From: Nakamurella lactea DSM 19367
GTDB taxonomy: Bacteria; Actinomycetota; Actinomycetes; Mycobacteriales; Nakamurellaceae
DNA length: 64,000 bases
Reading direction: 5' to 3'
Assembly (NCBI RefSeq): GCF_000426645.1
Contig: NZ_AUFT01000001.1
Location: forward strand, 372,001 to 436,000
Shown here: in pieces, positions 43,251 through 52,555 of the stretch
How the letters are laid out: the number at the start of each line of letters is the position of its first letter
How positions within the stretch are numbered: position 1 is the first letter of the stretch
Notes under the pieces: model-generated
Told to the model about the DNA's origin: nothing
The model's database searches: none
What the model saw: only the letters and a program-made list of their open reading frames with translations
Program-made: the position numbers and the translations under genes

Positions 43251-43435
43251 CGATCCTCCATCAGGCAGAACTGGGCAGATACTCACTCGGACAACCGGGG
43301 GCCCGCGGTCGTCATTCCCGACCCCGGCCGGAACTCGCCGGTGAATCTTCCGTCCCGGCGGAATACCCGGCCCACGGCAGATAGTTGATCGCTCAAGTAC
43401 GCCTCTGTCATCCAGCCTCTCGAAAAGGACCCCAG

Positions 43436-44281
43436 ATGACCATCGCCGTCACCGGAGCCACCGGCTCCCTCGGTACCCACCTGCTGAACTCGCTGCTGAC
43501 CACGCAGGAGCCGTCATCGCTGGTCGCCGTCGTTCGTGACCCGGCCAAGGCCACGGATCTCGCCGATCGCGGTGTCGCCGTTCGGGTTGCCTCGTACGAC
43601 GATCCGGCAGCGTTGCGCGCGGCGTTCGACGGGGTCGACACGCTGATGCTGATCTCCGGCAGCGAACCGGGTCGGCGCCTGGTCCAGCACACCAACGCGA
43701 TCGACGCGGCCGTAGCCGCCGGCGTCCAGCGGGTCGTCTACACCAGTGCTTCACACGCCGACACCAGCAGCCTGGTGCTCGCACCCGAGCACAAGGCCAC
43801 CGAGGAATACCTGGCCGCGTCCGGACTGACGTACACCATCCTGCGGAACAATTGGTACAACGAGAACTATCTGCCGAACGTCGAGACGGCGCGGCAGACC
43901 GGTGAGCTGGTGGCCGCGGCAGGCGAGGGCCTGGTGGCCAGCGCGTCCAGGGCAGATTTCGCTGAGGGTGCGGCGGCCGTTCTGACCGGCGCCGGTCACG
44001 AGAACAAGGTGTACGAGCTCGCCGGCGACACGGCCTGGAACTTCCACGATTTCGCGGCCGTCCTCAGCGAGGTGACCGGCCGGAATGTGGTCTATCGACC
44101 GGTCGATGCCACCACGATGGCGGACGAACTCGTCGATTCCGGCCTCGACGAAGGCACTGCGGGGTTCGTGGCGGCGCTGGACGCCAACGTCGCGGCGGGT
44201 GCCCTGTCCGATGCGGACCCGACCCTGTCGAGGTTGATCGGCCGGCCGACCACTCCGCTGCTGCAAACCCTGCGGGGCTGA
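43436..44281 (+). CDS. NmrA/QorB-like NAD(P)H quinone oxidoreductase
   Basis: A 281-residue atypical short-chain dehydrogenase. The dinucleotide motif GATGSLG is at residues 7-13; HADTSSL and the Asn-Trp-Tyr of RNNWYNENYLPN match the QorB group, which lacks the usual Tyr-Lys pair. AAAGGA precedes the ATG. Its last 190 bp run opposite the C-terminal extension of the convergent EamA gene. Confidence 0.9.
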   Translation: MTIAVTGATGSLGTHLLNSLLTTQEPSSLVAVVRDPAKATDLADRGVAVRVASYDDPAALRAAFDGVDTLMLISGSEPGRRLVQHTNAIDAAVAAGVQRVVYTSASHADTSSLVLAPEHKATEEYLAASGLTYTILRNNWYNENYLPNVETARQTGELVAAAGEGLVASASRADFAEGAAAVLTGAGHENKVYELAGDTAWNFHDFAAVLSEVTGRNVVYRPVDATTMADELVDSGLDEGTAGFVAALDANVAAGALSDADPTLSRLIGRPTTPLLQTLRG

Positions 44282-45147
44282 GGCCTCCGCCGCCACCAAC
44301 GGGACACGACCGGTTGGCCCACCGCGATGCCGATCAGCACCAGGGCCAGCCCGGCGACCTGCCGCAGGCCGAGCAGCTCGCCGCCGACCAGCACGCCGAG
44401 CGCCACCCCGGTCACCGGATTGAGCAGGCCGATCAGCCCGACGGTTCCGGCCCGCATCCGGCGCAGCGCGGCGAACCACGCCCAGTTGGCCAGTGCGGTG
44501 GCGACCACCACCACGTAGCCGAAGGCCAGCGCCGACGAGGCGTCCAGCACCGGTGGCGCCCCCTCGACCAGCACCGCCACCGGGATCAACATCAGGCCGC
44601 CGGCCACCAGCTGCCAGGCCGTCATCGGCAACACGTCGACGTCGTCGCGCCAGCGTTGGGTCAGCACGTAACCGAACGACGACATCACCATGGCGCCGAC
44701 CGAGGCGGCGACGCCCAACGGATCGATGGCGCCGCTGCCGCCGGCCAGCATCAACACCACCCCGATCACACCGAGCCCGCCACCGGCCAGCGGCAGCGCT
44801 TGCGGCCGCTGGGCCAGCAACAGCCAGGCCACAAACATCATCACAATCGGTGCGGTGGCCATGGTGGTCGACGCGATGCCGGACGGGAGCCGTTGCGCCG
44901 CAACGTAGATCAGGACGAAGAAGGCGCCGATGTTCAGCAATCCGAGCAGGGCGGACTTCCACCACCACGAACCGCGCGGGCGCTCGCGCCGCAGGGCGAG
45001 CAAGATCAGACCGGCCGGAAGCGCCCGGATCACCGAACCCCAGATCGGCGAGTCCGCCGGGAGGTACTGGTTGGTGACGAAGTAGTTCGAGCCCCACGCG
45101 ATCGGCCCGATCGCGGCGACTGCCGCCCAGCGCAGATTACCTTCCAT
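44092..45147 (-). CDS. EamA-family drug/metabolite exporter
   Basis: A 351-residue protein with ten helices in two EamA halves (SNYFVTNQY in the first, GLIGLLNPVTGVALGVLVGGE in the second). A normal EamA protein would end near residue 295; here no stop occurs for a further ~55 codons, which read antisense to the 3' end of the QorB-like gene and are Ser/Ala/Arg-rich. The gene may have lost its original stop. TATACT ends 7 nt before the ATG (leaderless), and the start codon lies within a TTCCATGGAA palindrome bound presumably by the divergent MarR protein. Confidence 0.88.
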   Translation of the reverse strand: MEGNLRWAAVAAIGPIAWGSNYFVTNQYLPADSPIWGSVIRALPAGLILLALRRERPRGSWWWKSALLGLLNIGAFFVLIYVAAQRLPSGIASTTMATAPIVMMFVAWLLLAQRPQALPLAGGGLGVIGVVLMLAGGSGAIDPLGVAASVGAMVMSSFGYVLTQRWRDDVDVLPMTAWQLVAGGLMLIPVAVLVEGAPPVLDASSALAFGYVVVVATALANWAWFAALRRMRAGTVGLIGLLNPVTGVALGVLVGGELLGLRQVAGLALVLIGIAVGQPVVSRWWRRRPQPRRVCSSGVVGRPINLDRVGSASDRAPAATLASSAATNPAVPSSRPESTSSSAIVVASTGR

Positions 45148-45172
45148 GGAAGGCAGTATAGCTTCCATGGAA
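45142..45172. promoter_or_regulatory. Twin MarR operators between eamA and marR
   Basis: Two perfect TTCCATGGAA palindromes (45142-45151 and 45163-45172) are 21 bp apart, exactly two helical turns, so they face the same side. The first includes the EamA start codon and follows its -10 TATACT; the second directly precedes the marR -10 TATCGT (45175-45180). One regulator could shut both leaderless promoters. Confidence 0.88.
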
Positions 45173-45186
45173 GGTATCGTGTTGCG

Positions 45187-45720
45187 ATGACCGAAGTACC
45201 GATGGATGAGCCCGATCACGTCGCGCGGATCCAGCAGGAATGGCGCCGGGAACGCCCGGACCTGGATCCGAGCCCGCAAGGGGTGATCGGCCGGCTGCAT
45301 CGGATCGCCGGGCAGCTCACCGAGGAACTGCTGGTGGTCTACCGGCGCCACGGGCTGACCGAGGGCGAATTCGACGTGCTGGCCGCGCTCCGCCGGGCCG
45401 GCGCTCCCTACGAGCGCACACCGGGCGAGCTGGCCGCCTTCACCATGATCACCACCGGCGGGATGACCAAGCGGATCGACCGACTGGAGGCCGGCGGCCT
45501 GGTGACCCGACGGGTCAGCGACGCCGACGGGCGCGGGCGGGTGGTGGCGCTGACCGCCGCCGGCCGACGGCTGATCGATCGTGCCTTCACCGAGCACCTG
45601 GCCAATGAACACCGGCTGTTGGAAGGCTTCTCCGCCGACGAACGTCGTCAGCTCGAGGGCCTGCTTGCCGGCTGGCTGGGCCGGATCGAGGGCGTCGGGC
45701 CGGACCGCTCCCGGAGCTGA
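45187..45720 (+). CDS. MarR-family transcriptional regulator
   Basis: A 177-residue winged-helix repressor. The recognition region is YERTPGELAAFTMITTGGMTKRIDRLEAGGLVTRR (about residues 78-112), with the wing DADGRGRVVALT. It is divergent from the EamA exporter, sharing twin palindromic operators, so it likely represses both and is released by an exported compound. TATCGT ends 6 nt before ATG (leaderless). Confidence 0.95.
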   Translation: MTEVPMDEPDHVARIQQEWRRERPDLDPSPQGVIGRLHRIAGQLTEELLVVYRRHGLTEGEFDVLAALRRAGAPYERTPGELAAFTMITTGGMTKRIDRLEAGGLVTRRVSDADGRGRVVALTAAGRRLIDRAFTEHLANEHRLLEGFSADERRQLEGLLAGWLGRIEGVGPDRSRS

Positions 45721-45747
45721 CGCGGCCGGTCGGCCTCGCGGCCATGG

Positions 45748-46641
45748 TCAGCCGGCGTCCCGCAGCGCGTCGACCGCCAGCCGGGCGGTGCTGCCGATCG
45801 ACGCGTCGACGGCCGGCTGGCGACCGTCGAGGCTGTGCGCCCTGGTGAAGACGGCAACGGCGAACTGTCGTCCGTCCGGATAGGTCACCACGCCCGCCTC
45901 GTTCCGGACCGTCGGCAGGGTGCCGGTCTTGGCCGCGAGCTGCAGGCCGTTGTCGAATCCGGACGTCAGCCGATGTGGCCAGATCTGTTGTGCCATCAAG
46001 TCTCTGACGATGGCACAGGCATCTGCGGGGGCGGCCCGGTCGGTCCAGATGGCGGCCAGCAGGGCAGACATCTCCCGTGGCGTGGACGAGGTGGTGCGGG
46101 CCGGATCCAGCGCGGCCAGGCCGCGGATCTGCTCCGGTGAGGCCGCGTCCAGCACGTCGTCGACGTCGTCGTCGGGATCGACCCCGAGATCGGTGTAGAT
46201 CGTAGCGAACAGGTCCTCGCAGCAGCCGAGGATCTGCGTCCTGGACAGCTGCAGATCTTCCAGTACCCGATCCACCGCCGGCTGTCCGACCCGATGGAAC
46301 ACCACATCGGTGGCGGCGTTGTCGCTCATGATCAGCATGAACCGGGCCAGGTCGCGCCAACTCATCTCGACGTCGTCGGCACTGCCGGCGGTGCCGATGC
46401 CGCCAATGCGATAACGAGCGGTCACGGTGGCCCGTTCGGTCGGGTCGAGCCGTCCGGCGACCACCTCGCGCGCGTAGGCGACGGCCACCGGGATCTTGAA
46501 GACGGAGGCGAGCACCACCGGATCGTCGGCGCCGACAGCGATCTCGGGGCCGTCACGGCCGATCTCCCTGGCGTGCAGGAAGCCATCGGCACCGGCCGCG
46601 GCAAAGGTCTCCTGAATCCGGTCAACGACGTCGATTCCCAT
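45748..46641 (-). CDS. Class A beta-lactamase-like serine hydrolase
   Basis: A 297-residue enzyme. All penicilloyl-serine motifs are present: SVFK (SxxK, about residue 45), SDN (about 107) and KTGT (about 215). The E166 region of the omega loop is not obvious, and there is no signal peptide, so it is more likely an intracellular esterase or peptidase than a resistance enzyme. The ATG at 46641 follows GGAGC. Convergent with marR. Confidence 0.85.
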   Translation of the reverse strand: MGIDVVDRIQETFAAAGADGFLHAREIGRDGPEIAVGADDPVVLASVFKIPVAVAYAREVVAGRLDPTERATVTARYRIGGIGTAGSADDVEMSWRDLARFMLIMSDNAATDVVFHRVGQPAVDRVLEDLQLSRTQILGCCEDLFATIYTDLGVDPDDDVDDVLDAASPEQIRGLAALDPARTTSSTPREMSALLAAIWTDRAAPADACAIVRDLMAQQIWPHRLTSGFDNGLQLAAKTGTLPTVRNEAGVVTYPDGRQFAVAVFTRAHSLDGRQPAVDASIGSTARLAVDALRDAG

Positions 46642-46812
46642 CGGCTCCTGCTCCTCGTCAGTCCCTGCTGTGTGTCCCTGCCATCTTCCTGGGTTGAACG
46701 CTATGGTGTCGCGGCCGACCGCGGCTCGTCCGCCGGCCACGACACCCGCGGCCCGATTCGTCCGACCGGACAACTGTGCGGGCCGGCCGGCAGGCATCTA
46801 GCGTGGGCAGCC

Positions 46813-47928
46813 GTGACCATCACCTGGCGGCAGGCCCTCCGCTGGCGGCTGGAACGGCAGTTCCTGACAAATGATGCGGGCGACGCTGCTGGTGCGGTCG
46901 AAGACGTCGTCGACAGGCTGACGGCCGTTCCGGCGTGGTCCGGCGATCCGGACTACGCCGTTCGGGCGCGTCACACCGGGTCCGAGCCCGGTGGGATCGA
47001 TCGTGCCCTTGCCGACGGGCGGCTGGTCAAGGTGTTCGCCTTCCGCGGCGCGACCCATTTGATGACGCCGGATCAGGCCGCCACCCACCTGGCGGTGCGG
47101 GCCGCCGGTCGGATGTGGGAACGCACCAGCTGGCAGAGCTACTACGGACTGACGCCACAGGACTGGCCATCGCTGCGGCAGGCGGTCCGCGAGTCGTTGG
47201 CCGACGGGCCGCTGACCCTCAACGAGGTTGCCGATGCCGTCGCCGCGCGGGGCCGGTTCCGTCACCTACGCGCTGCCATCGCCGAGGCCAACACCTTCAT
47301 CAAACCGTTCTGCTGGCAGGGCGACGTCTGCTTCGGCCCCGACCGGCACGGACGGCCGACGCTGATGGCGTTGGCGGACAACCGGTATTGGCCCGGACTG
47401 CCCGACCTGGAGACCGCGGGCCGAAGGGCGGTGAAGGGATACCTGTCCGCCTACGGCCCGGCCACACCCGAGCGGCTCCGGTACTGGCTCGAGGAAGGCC
47501 TCGGGGCCGGTCGCAAGCGGCTGACCGCCTGGCTCGCGGCACTCGCCGACCAGATCGCCCGGGTCGATCTCGACGGGGACGCCGCCATGGTGTTGGCCGA
47601 GCATGCCGACGACCTGGCCTCGACCCGAGCCGCGCCAACGGTCCGGCTCTTGACCGGCCACGATCAGTGGGTACTCGGCCCGGGCACCGCGGACCGTCGG
47701 GTGGTGCCGGCGCAGCAGCGGCCGGCGATGACCCGCGGTGCGAACATCGTGATCGCCGACGGCGTGGTCGCCGGCACCTGGAAGGTGGCCGCCGACACGC
47801 TGACGGTCTGCTGCTCCGAAAACGGCGCTGCCGGTCGGCGGCCGGACGACCGGGCGCTGGCCGAACAGGCCGAGCACGCCGCGCATCTTCTCGGCCGGCA
47901 ACTCGACCTGCGGATCGATCGCTGCTGA
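46813..47928 (+). CDS. Winged-helix DNA-binding domain protein (HTH_42/AlkX-like)
   Basis: A 371-residue protein of the winged-helix YcaQ-like family found in many actinobacteria. Signature stretches are QALRWRLERQFL, RALADGRLVKVFAFRGATHLMTP, the central AEANTFIKPFCWQGDVCFG and the C-terminal GHDQWVLGPGTADRRVVPAQQR. E. coli YcaQ is a DNA glycosylase for interstrand cross-links and some relatives excise alkylated bases; activity here is inferred. TAGCGT ends 8 nt before the GTG. Confidence 0.85.
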   Translation: MTITWRQALRWRLERQFLTNDAGDAAGAVEDVVDRLTAVPAWSGDPDYAVRARHTGSEPGGIDRALADGRLVKVFAFRGATHLMTPDQAATHLAVRAAGRMWERTSWQSYYGLTPQDWPSLRQAVRESLADGPLTLNEVADAVAARGRFRHLRAAIAEANTFIKPFCWQGDVCFGPDRHGRPTLMALADNRYWPGLPDLETAGRRAVKGYLSAYGPATPERLRYWLEEGLGAGRKRLTAWLAALADQIARVDLDGDAAMVLAEHADDLASTRAAPTVRLLTGHDQWVLGPGTADRRVVPAQQRPAMTRGANIVIADGVVAGTWKVAADTLTVCCSENGAAGRRPDDRALAEQAEHAAHLLGRQLDLRIDRC

Positions 47929-47971
47929 GCGCCCGGCGGCACGGTGATCGGTGCGGGCCTAGACTTTCCGG

Positions 47972-48349
47972 ATGCACCCGTTGTCCGACGAGCAGAGCGG
48001 CAAGATCGTAGCGATGGCAATGGATCTGGCCCGCGCGGGCAGCACCGATCAACTCGTCGAGTTCTTCGAGCACGGGCTGCCGATCGACGTCCAGGACGCC
48101 GACGGGAACACTGCGTTGATGCTGGCCGCCTACCACGGTCAGGCCGACACCGTCCGGGCGTTGATCGTCCGGGGCGCGGACGTTGACCTGCGCAACGTGC
48201 GCGACCAGTCCCCCATCGCCGGCGCCTTGTTCAAGGGCGCGGACGAGATCGTCGCGCTGCTCCGCAGCGCGGGCGCGGACCTGGATGCCGGCACACCCAG
48301 CGCCCGGGCGACCGCCGAGTTGTTCGGCAGGACGGAACTACTGGGCTGA
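47972..48349 (+). CDS. Ankyrin-repeat protein
   Basis: A 125-residue protein with three ankyrin repeats (about residues 25-115): DADGNTALMLAAYHGQADTVRALIVRGADVDLRN is the clearest. It is related to the ankyrin proteins often encoded next to catalase; here katA is convergent, 78 bp away. TAGACT (47960-47965) ends 6 nt before the ATG, so the transcript is probably leaderless. Confidence 0.92.
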   Translation: MHPLSDEQSGKIVAMAMDLARAGSTDQLVEFFEHGLPIDVQDADGNTALMLAAYHGQADTVRALIVRGADVDLRNVRDQSPIAGALFKGADEIVALLRSAGADLDAGTPSARATAELFGRTELLG

Positions 48350-48374
48350 CGACCCGGCCCTACCAGCCGAGACG

Positions 48375-48411
48375 TGCACCAGGAGTGTCCTTCAGCCACA
48401 CTCCTGGTGCA
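48375..48411. terminator. Bidirectional terminator hairpin between ankyrin gene and katA
   Basis: A perfect 14-bp stem: TGCACCAGGAGTGT (48375-48388), a 9-nt loop, then its exact complement to 48411. It lies between two convergent genes and works in both directions. There is no long U-tract. Confidence 0.87.
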
Positions 48412-48427
48412 TCTCGTTGCGGGTCCG

Positions 48428-49942
48428 TCAGACCGGTGCGTTCTCCGGGTTGGGGTCCTTCTCGTCGAGGTTGCCGGCCTTGAGCGCCTCGATCGCCTTG
48501 CGGACGCCGGCACCGTACGCCGGATCTGCCTGGGTGCAGTGGTCGATGTGCTTGTCCACGATCGCCTCGGACACCCCGTCGATGGCCCGCGCGGTGTTCT
48601 CGAACAACACCTGCTGCTGCTCGGCACTCATCAGCCGGAACAGGTTGCCTGGCTGCTCGAAGTAGTTGTCGTCATCCTCCCGGAAATCCCACCGATCGGC
48701 GTCGCCGTCCAGCGCCAAGGCGGGCTCGGCGTACTCCGGCTGAGTCTGGAAGCGGCCGTAGCTGTTCGGCGTGTAACCGGGAGTGCGGCCCTGGTTGCCG
48801 TCCACCCGCATCTGACCGTCACGGTGATAGGTGTTCACGTTGAGGGCGCCCCGCGGCTGGTTCACCGGGATCTGGTGGTGATTGATGCCGACCCGATACC
48901 GGGCGGCGTCGCCGTAGGAGAACAGCCGGCCCTGCAGCATCCGGTCCGGCGAGACGCCGACCCCCGGCACCAGGTTGGCCGGGGTGAACGCGGCTTGCTC
49001 GACATCGGCGAAGTAGTTCTCCGGGTTACGGTTCAGCTCCCACTCGCCCACCTCGATCAGCGGGTAGTCCTTCTTCGACCACACCTTGGTGAGATCGAAC
49101 GGGTGGAAGCGGTAGGTCGCCGCGTCAGCCTCCGGCATCACCTGGATGAAGAACGTCCACTTCGGGTTGTCGCCACGTTCGATCGCGTCGAACAGATCCC
49201 GCTGCGACGACTCACGATCGGCAGCCACCAGTTCGGAGGCCTCCGCGTCGGTCAGGTTCTTGATCCCCTGCTGGGTGCGGAAGTGGAACTTGACCCAGAA
49301 CCGCTCGTTGTCGGCGTTGACGAAAGAGTAGGTGTGCGAACCGAATCCGTGCATGTGCCGGTATCCGTCCGGGATGCCGCGATCGGACATCACGATGGTC
49401 ACCTGATGCAGGGCCTCCGGCAGGCCGGTCCAGAAATCCCAGTTGTTCTCGGCCGACCGCAGGTTGGTGCGCGGGTCGCGCTTCACGGCCCGGTTCAGGT
49501 CCGGGAAGTGGTGCGGGTCGCGGTGGAAGAACACCGGAGTGTTGTTGCCGACCACATCCCAGTTGCCCTCCTCGGTGTAGAAACGCAGGGCGAAGCCGCG
49601 GATGTCGCGCTCGGCGTCGGCCGCACCGCGCTCACCGGCGACGGTGGAGAACCGGGCGAACATCTCCGTCTGCTTGCCGACCTCGGAGAAGATCGCCGCC
49701 TTGCTGTACTGCGAAATGTCCTTGGTCACCGTGAAAGTACCGAAGGCGCCCGATCCCTTGGCGTGCATCCGGCGCTCCGGGATCACCTCACGGCTGAAGT
49801 GCGCGAGCTTCTCCAGGAACCAGACGTCCTGCAGCAGCAGCGGTCCGCGCTTGCCGGCGGTGATCGCGTTGTCGTTCTCCGGCACCGGGGCACCGGCCGC
49901 GGTGGTCATCGGCCTGGTGTTGTCGGTCTGGTTCTGGGTCAT
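48428..49942 (-). CDS. katA: Monofunctional heme catalase
   Basis: A 504-residue small-subunit (clade 3) catalase. The distal His is in [14 protein letters not shown] (about residue 59), the Asn in [10 protein letters not shown], and the proximal heme ligand Tyr in [14 protein letters not shown]. Start chosen at ATG 49942 behind AGGAGC. The upstream Fur-type gene ends 83 bp before, so both are probably one peroxide-responsive unit. Confidence 0.97.
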   Translation of the reverse strand: MTQNQTDNTRPMTTAAGAPVPENDNAITAGKRGPLLLQDVWFLEKLAHFSREVIPERRMHAKGSGAFGTFTVTKDISQYSKAAIFSEVGKQTEMFARFSTVAGERGAADAERDIRGFALRFYTEEGNWDVVGNNTPVFFHRDPHHFPDLNRAVKRDPRTNLRSAENNWDFWTGLPEALHQVTIVMSDRGIPDGYRHMHGFGSHTYSFVNADNERFWVKFHFRTQQGIKNLTDAEASELVAADRESSQRDLFDAIERGDNPKWTFFIQVMPEADAATYRFHPFDLTKVWSKKDYPLIEVGEWELNRNPENYFADVEQAAFTPANLVPGVGVSPDRMLQGRLFSYGDAARYRVGINHHQIPVNQPRGALNVNTYHRDGQMRVDGNQGRTPGYTPNSYGRFQTQPEYAEPALALDGDADRWDFREDDDNYFEQPGNLFRLMSAEQQQVLFENTARAIDGVSEAIVDKHIDHCTQADPAYGAGVRKAIEALKAGNLDEKDPNPENAPV

Positions 49943-50025
49943 GCCTGTTCGCTCCTTGTCGTTGACATCCGTTGTTCTGCAATCTGTTCGGTCTGTTCGG
50001 TGGCGCCGATGACGGTCCGGTGGGT

Positions 50026-50457
50026 TCAGCCGGCCGGAGCTGATGCCGCCTGACACTGCGGGCATCGGCCCCAGTAGGTCACCTCGACCCCATCGATGGC
50101 GAAGCCATGGTCCTGGGATGGTTCCAGCCGGACGGCCGGCTGCGGTCCGCCGACGTCGGAGATCCGCCCGCAGGTGCGACAGACCACGTGCTGATGCTCG
50201 TCACCGGCCTGCGCCTCGTAGCGCGCGGGTGAGTTCGGCAGGTCGATCCGGCGGGCCAGGTCGGCCGCCACCAGCACCTTGAGCACGTCGTACACCGCCT
50301 GGGTGGAGACCGCGCCGGCGCGTTCTCGTACCAGATCGACGATCGTGCCGACGTCGATGTGCGGGTGCTGGCGGATCACCGAGAGCACCGCGACCCTGGG
50401 CCCGGTGATACGCAGCCCGGCGCCGCGGAGCAGCTCCTCGACGCCGGGTTCGATCAC
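50026..50457 (-). CDS. Fur-family regulator (FurA/PerR-like)
   Basis: A 143-residue metalloregulator. The winged helix is at residues about 12-75 ([24 protein letters not shown]) and the dimerisation domain has [10 protein letters not shown] and CPQC zinc-site cysteines. Location directly before katA matches furA-katG arrangements, implying peroxide sensing and autoregulation. The GTG start is preceded by an AT-rich segment containing ACTTGAGTAGTT, possibly its binding site. Confidence 0.93.
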   Translation of the reverse strand: MIEPGVEELLRGAGLRITGPRVAVLSVIRQHPHIDVGTIVDLVRERAGAVSTQAVYDVLKVLVAADLARRIDLPNSPARYEAQAGDEHQHVVCRTCGRISDVGGPQPAVRLEPSQDHGFAIDGVEVTYWGRCPQCQAASAPAG

Positions 50458-50526
50458 AGAACCAGTCTGTCACAGATCTGGAACTACTCAAGTATTGGGG
50501 TCAATGGCAAGACAGTCTCGCCGGAG

Positions 50527-51555
50527 TCAGGGCCGCCACACGTCCAACAGCCCGGGCACCACCCGGCCGGACGCGGAGGTCGCCCCGGTGGCCGCCAGCA
50601 GCGAGTGCACGATGGCCGCGACCGTCGCCTCCGTCGTCGCGGTGAAGATCGGCGTCAGCTGCCGGTCGGGCAGCAGTCGGCGGTCCGGATCCGCAGTGCC
50701 GAACGCGATCGCGTAATCGCCGCTGCCGTGCGCGAACTCGGCGCCGGCCGGCCCCATCGCATACACCGCGCGGCGAGCGATCCGACCCAACTGTCGGGCG
50801 TCGACCGGGGCGTCGGTCGCGACCAGCAGGACGCACGAGTTTCCTTCCGGCTCAAGCACTGTGCCGGCCCAAGGCGGATTCGGCAGGCCGGCGATCGGGA
50901 GCCGCCCGGAGAAGTTCGTCAGCGCCAGTACGCCGACACTCGCCCCCGTCTCCCCGACTGTGGCGCACCTGGATGCGGTGCCGATGCCGCCCTTGAATCC
51001 CATCGTGCTCATCCCGGTGCCGGCGCCGATCGCGCCCTCGCCGGGCCGCTCCGCCGAGGCACCGTCCAGCGCGGCGAACACGTGCTCCGGGGTGATCGGC
51101 CGGAGCCGGATATCGGACAGCCCGGCGTCGTTGCACTCGCCGACCACCGGGTTCAGCGTGGTCGTCGCCTGCTGACCTGGCCGCCCCAGCATCCAGGTCA
51201 CCAGTGCGTCGGCGACCCGGAAGGTCGACAGCGTTGCGGTCAGCAGGATGGGGGTCTCGAGCTCGCCGAGTTCGACCAGTTGGGTGGCCCCGACCAGCTT
51301 GCCATGTCCGTTGCCGACGGCCAGGTTCGCCGGCAGCCGCCGGCTGTCGAGTTGGTCGGGAACCACTGCGGTGACGCCGGTCCGGACCGAGGTCCCGTCG
51401 GTCACCGTGGTGTGCCCGACCCGGATCCCCGCGACATCGACGATGGCATCCAGCGGGCCGGGTGCGTGCCGACCGGTGAGCAATGGAGCCAACGCCCGGG
51501 TCTGCGCGGCGGTCAATCGGTACCTGGCCGTGGCGTCGGGCTGCTGGGTCGTCAC
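50527..51555 (-). CDS. P1-family peptidase (DmpA/aminopeptidase-like)
   Basis: A 342-residue Ntn-hydrolase. Typical segments: GIRVGHTTVTDG, LNPVVGECNDAGLSD, GTGMSTMGFKGGIGTASR, and VGVLALTNFSG, where the self-cleaving nucleophile is normally Ser or Thr; here a Thr-Asn-Phe occupies that place. It is the DmpA-type beta-aminopeptidase family. TAGGGT ends 7 nt before the GTG (leaderless). The gene is divergent from the iron-linked cluster. Confidence 0.9.
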   Translation of the reverse strand: MTTQQPDATARYRLTAAQTRALAPLLTGRHAPGPLDAIVDVAGIRVGHTTVTDGTSVRTGVTAVVPDQLDSRRLPANLAVGNGHGKLVGATQLVELGELETPILLTATLSTFRVADALVTWMLGRPGQQATTTLNPVVGECNDAGLSDIRLRPITPEHVFAALDGASAERPGEGAIGAGTGMSTMGFKGGIGTASRCATVGETGASVGVLALTNFSGRLPIAGLPNPPWAGTVLEPEGNSCVLLVATDAPVDARQLGRIARRAVYAMGPAGAEFAHGSGDYAIAFGTADPDRRLLPDRQLTPIFTATTEATVAAIVHSLLAATGATSASGRVVPGLLDVWRP

Positions 51556-51611
51556 CCGAGCGACCCTAGCGCGCCCGTCGTCGGGAGCCGTCACCGCCGA
51601 CCGGGTCGGAC

Positions 51612-51630
51612 TTAGGGTAGCCTTACAACG
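51612..51630 (+). promoter_or_regulatory. Candidate IdeR/DtxR box
   Basis: The 19-bp site TTAGGGTAGCCTTACAACG matches the IdeR consensus (TTAGGTTAGGCTAACCTAA) at 12 positions, mainly in the first two thirds. It lies 57 bp upstream of the siderophore-interacting protein gene, where iron control is expected. Confidence 0.6.
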
Positions 51631-51686
51631 CTGGTCCGGCCGGTCCGCGACGCAGTACCGTCGGAAGCTCACCACGAAGGAGACCC

Positions 51687-52529
51687 GTGCCCGATCGCCC
51701 CGCCCGTCCGAGTAAACCGCAGACGGTGCTGGAGGTGATCCGGCGAGAACGCATTGCACCGCACCTGGTGCGGGTCTACGCCGGCGGAGCCGGTTTTGCG
51801 GCGTTCCGGCCGAACGAGTTCACCGACAGGTACATCAAGATCCTCTTTGCCAAACCCGAACTCGCCCTGGTGCCGCCGTACGACCTGGCCGAGCTGCGCG
51901 GCCGGCTGGATCCCAGCGACCTGCCGGTGACCCGGACATACACCGTCCGCCAGGTGAACACGGCAGAACAATGGCTGTCCATCGACTTCGTCGTCCACGG
52001 CGATGAGGGCCTGGCCGGCCCGTGGGCAGCAACGGCGACGCCGGGCGACCTGATCGTTTTCTCCGGCCCGGGCGGCGGCTACTCGCCCGACCCGACGGCG
52101 GACTGGCACCTGTTCGCCGGCGACGAGTCCGCGCTGCCGGCGATCGCTGCGGCGCTGGAGGCGCTGCCGGCCGATGCCGAGGGGGTCGCCTTCGTGGAGG
52201 TCTACGGGGCGGCCGACGAGATCGTCCTGGAGGCACCCGACGGCGTCGACATCCGATGGGTCCACCGCGGGGACGCCGCCGCCGGCACCTCGACGGTGTT
52301 GGCCGACACGATCGCCGACTTCGACTGGCCCACCGGCCGGGTTCAGGTCTTCGCCCATGGCGAGCGGGAATCGATGAAGGCGCTCCGGGCGGTCTTCTTC
52401 GATCGGCACCGACTTGAACGCGCCCAGGTGTCCCTGTCCGGGTACTGGGCATACGGTCGTGCGGAGGACCGATTCCAGGCCGAGAAGCGCGAGCCCATCG
52501 GCCAGATCCTCGAGGCCGCCGCCCGTTAG
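51687..52529 (+). CDS. Siderophore-interacting FAD-binding reductase
   Basis: A 280-residue ferric-siderophore reductase of the SIP family. The FAD-binding barrel carries RTYTVRQV (flavin-binding Arg-x-Tyr-Thr, about residues 79-86), followed by the NAD(P)H domain with WHLFAGDESALPAIAAALEAL and the C-terminal VSLSGYWAYGRAED. It would reduce ferric siderophores or heme-iron chelates in the cytosol. Starts at GTG with AAGGAG upstream; probably iron-repressed. Confidence 0.93.
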   Translation: MPDRPARPSKPQTVLEVIRRERIAPHLVRVYAGGAGFAAFRPNEFTDRYIKILFAKPELALVPPYDLAELRGRLDPSDLPVTRTYTVRQVNTAEQWLSIDFVVHGDEGLAGPWAATATPGDLIVFSGPGGGYSPDPTADWHLFAGDESALPAIAAALEALPADAEGVAFVEVYGAADEIVLEAPDGVDIRWVHRGDAAAGTSTVLADTIADFDWPTGRVQVFAHGERESMKALRAVFFDRHRLERAQVSLSGYWAYGRAEDRFQAEKREPIGQILEAAAR

Positions 52530-52555
52530 AAGGCGGAACCGATCGGAGGGTCGCC

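Noticed and set aside
45748..46641. A secreted beta-lactamase
   Set aside because: The three active-site motifs are present, but no signal peptide precedes them and the omega-loop Glu is not clear, so resistance is not claimed.
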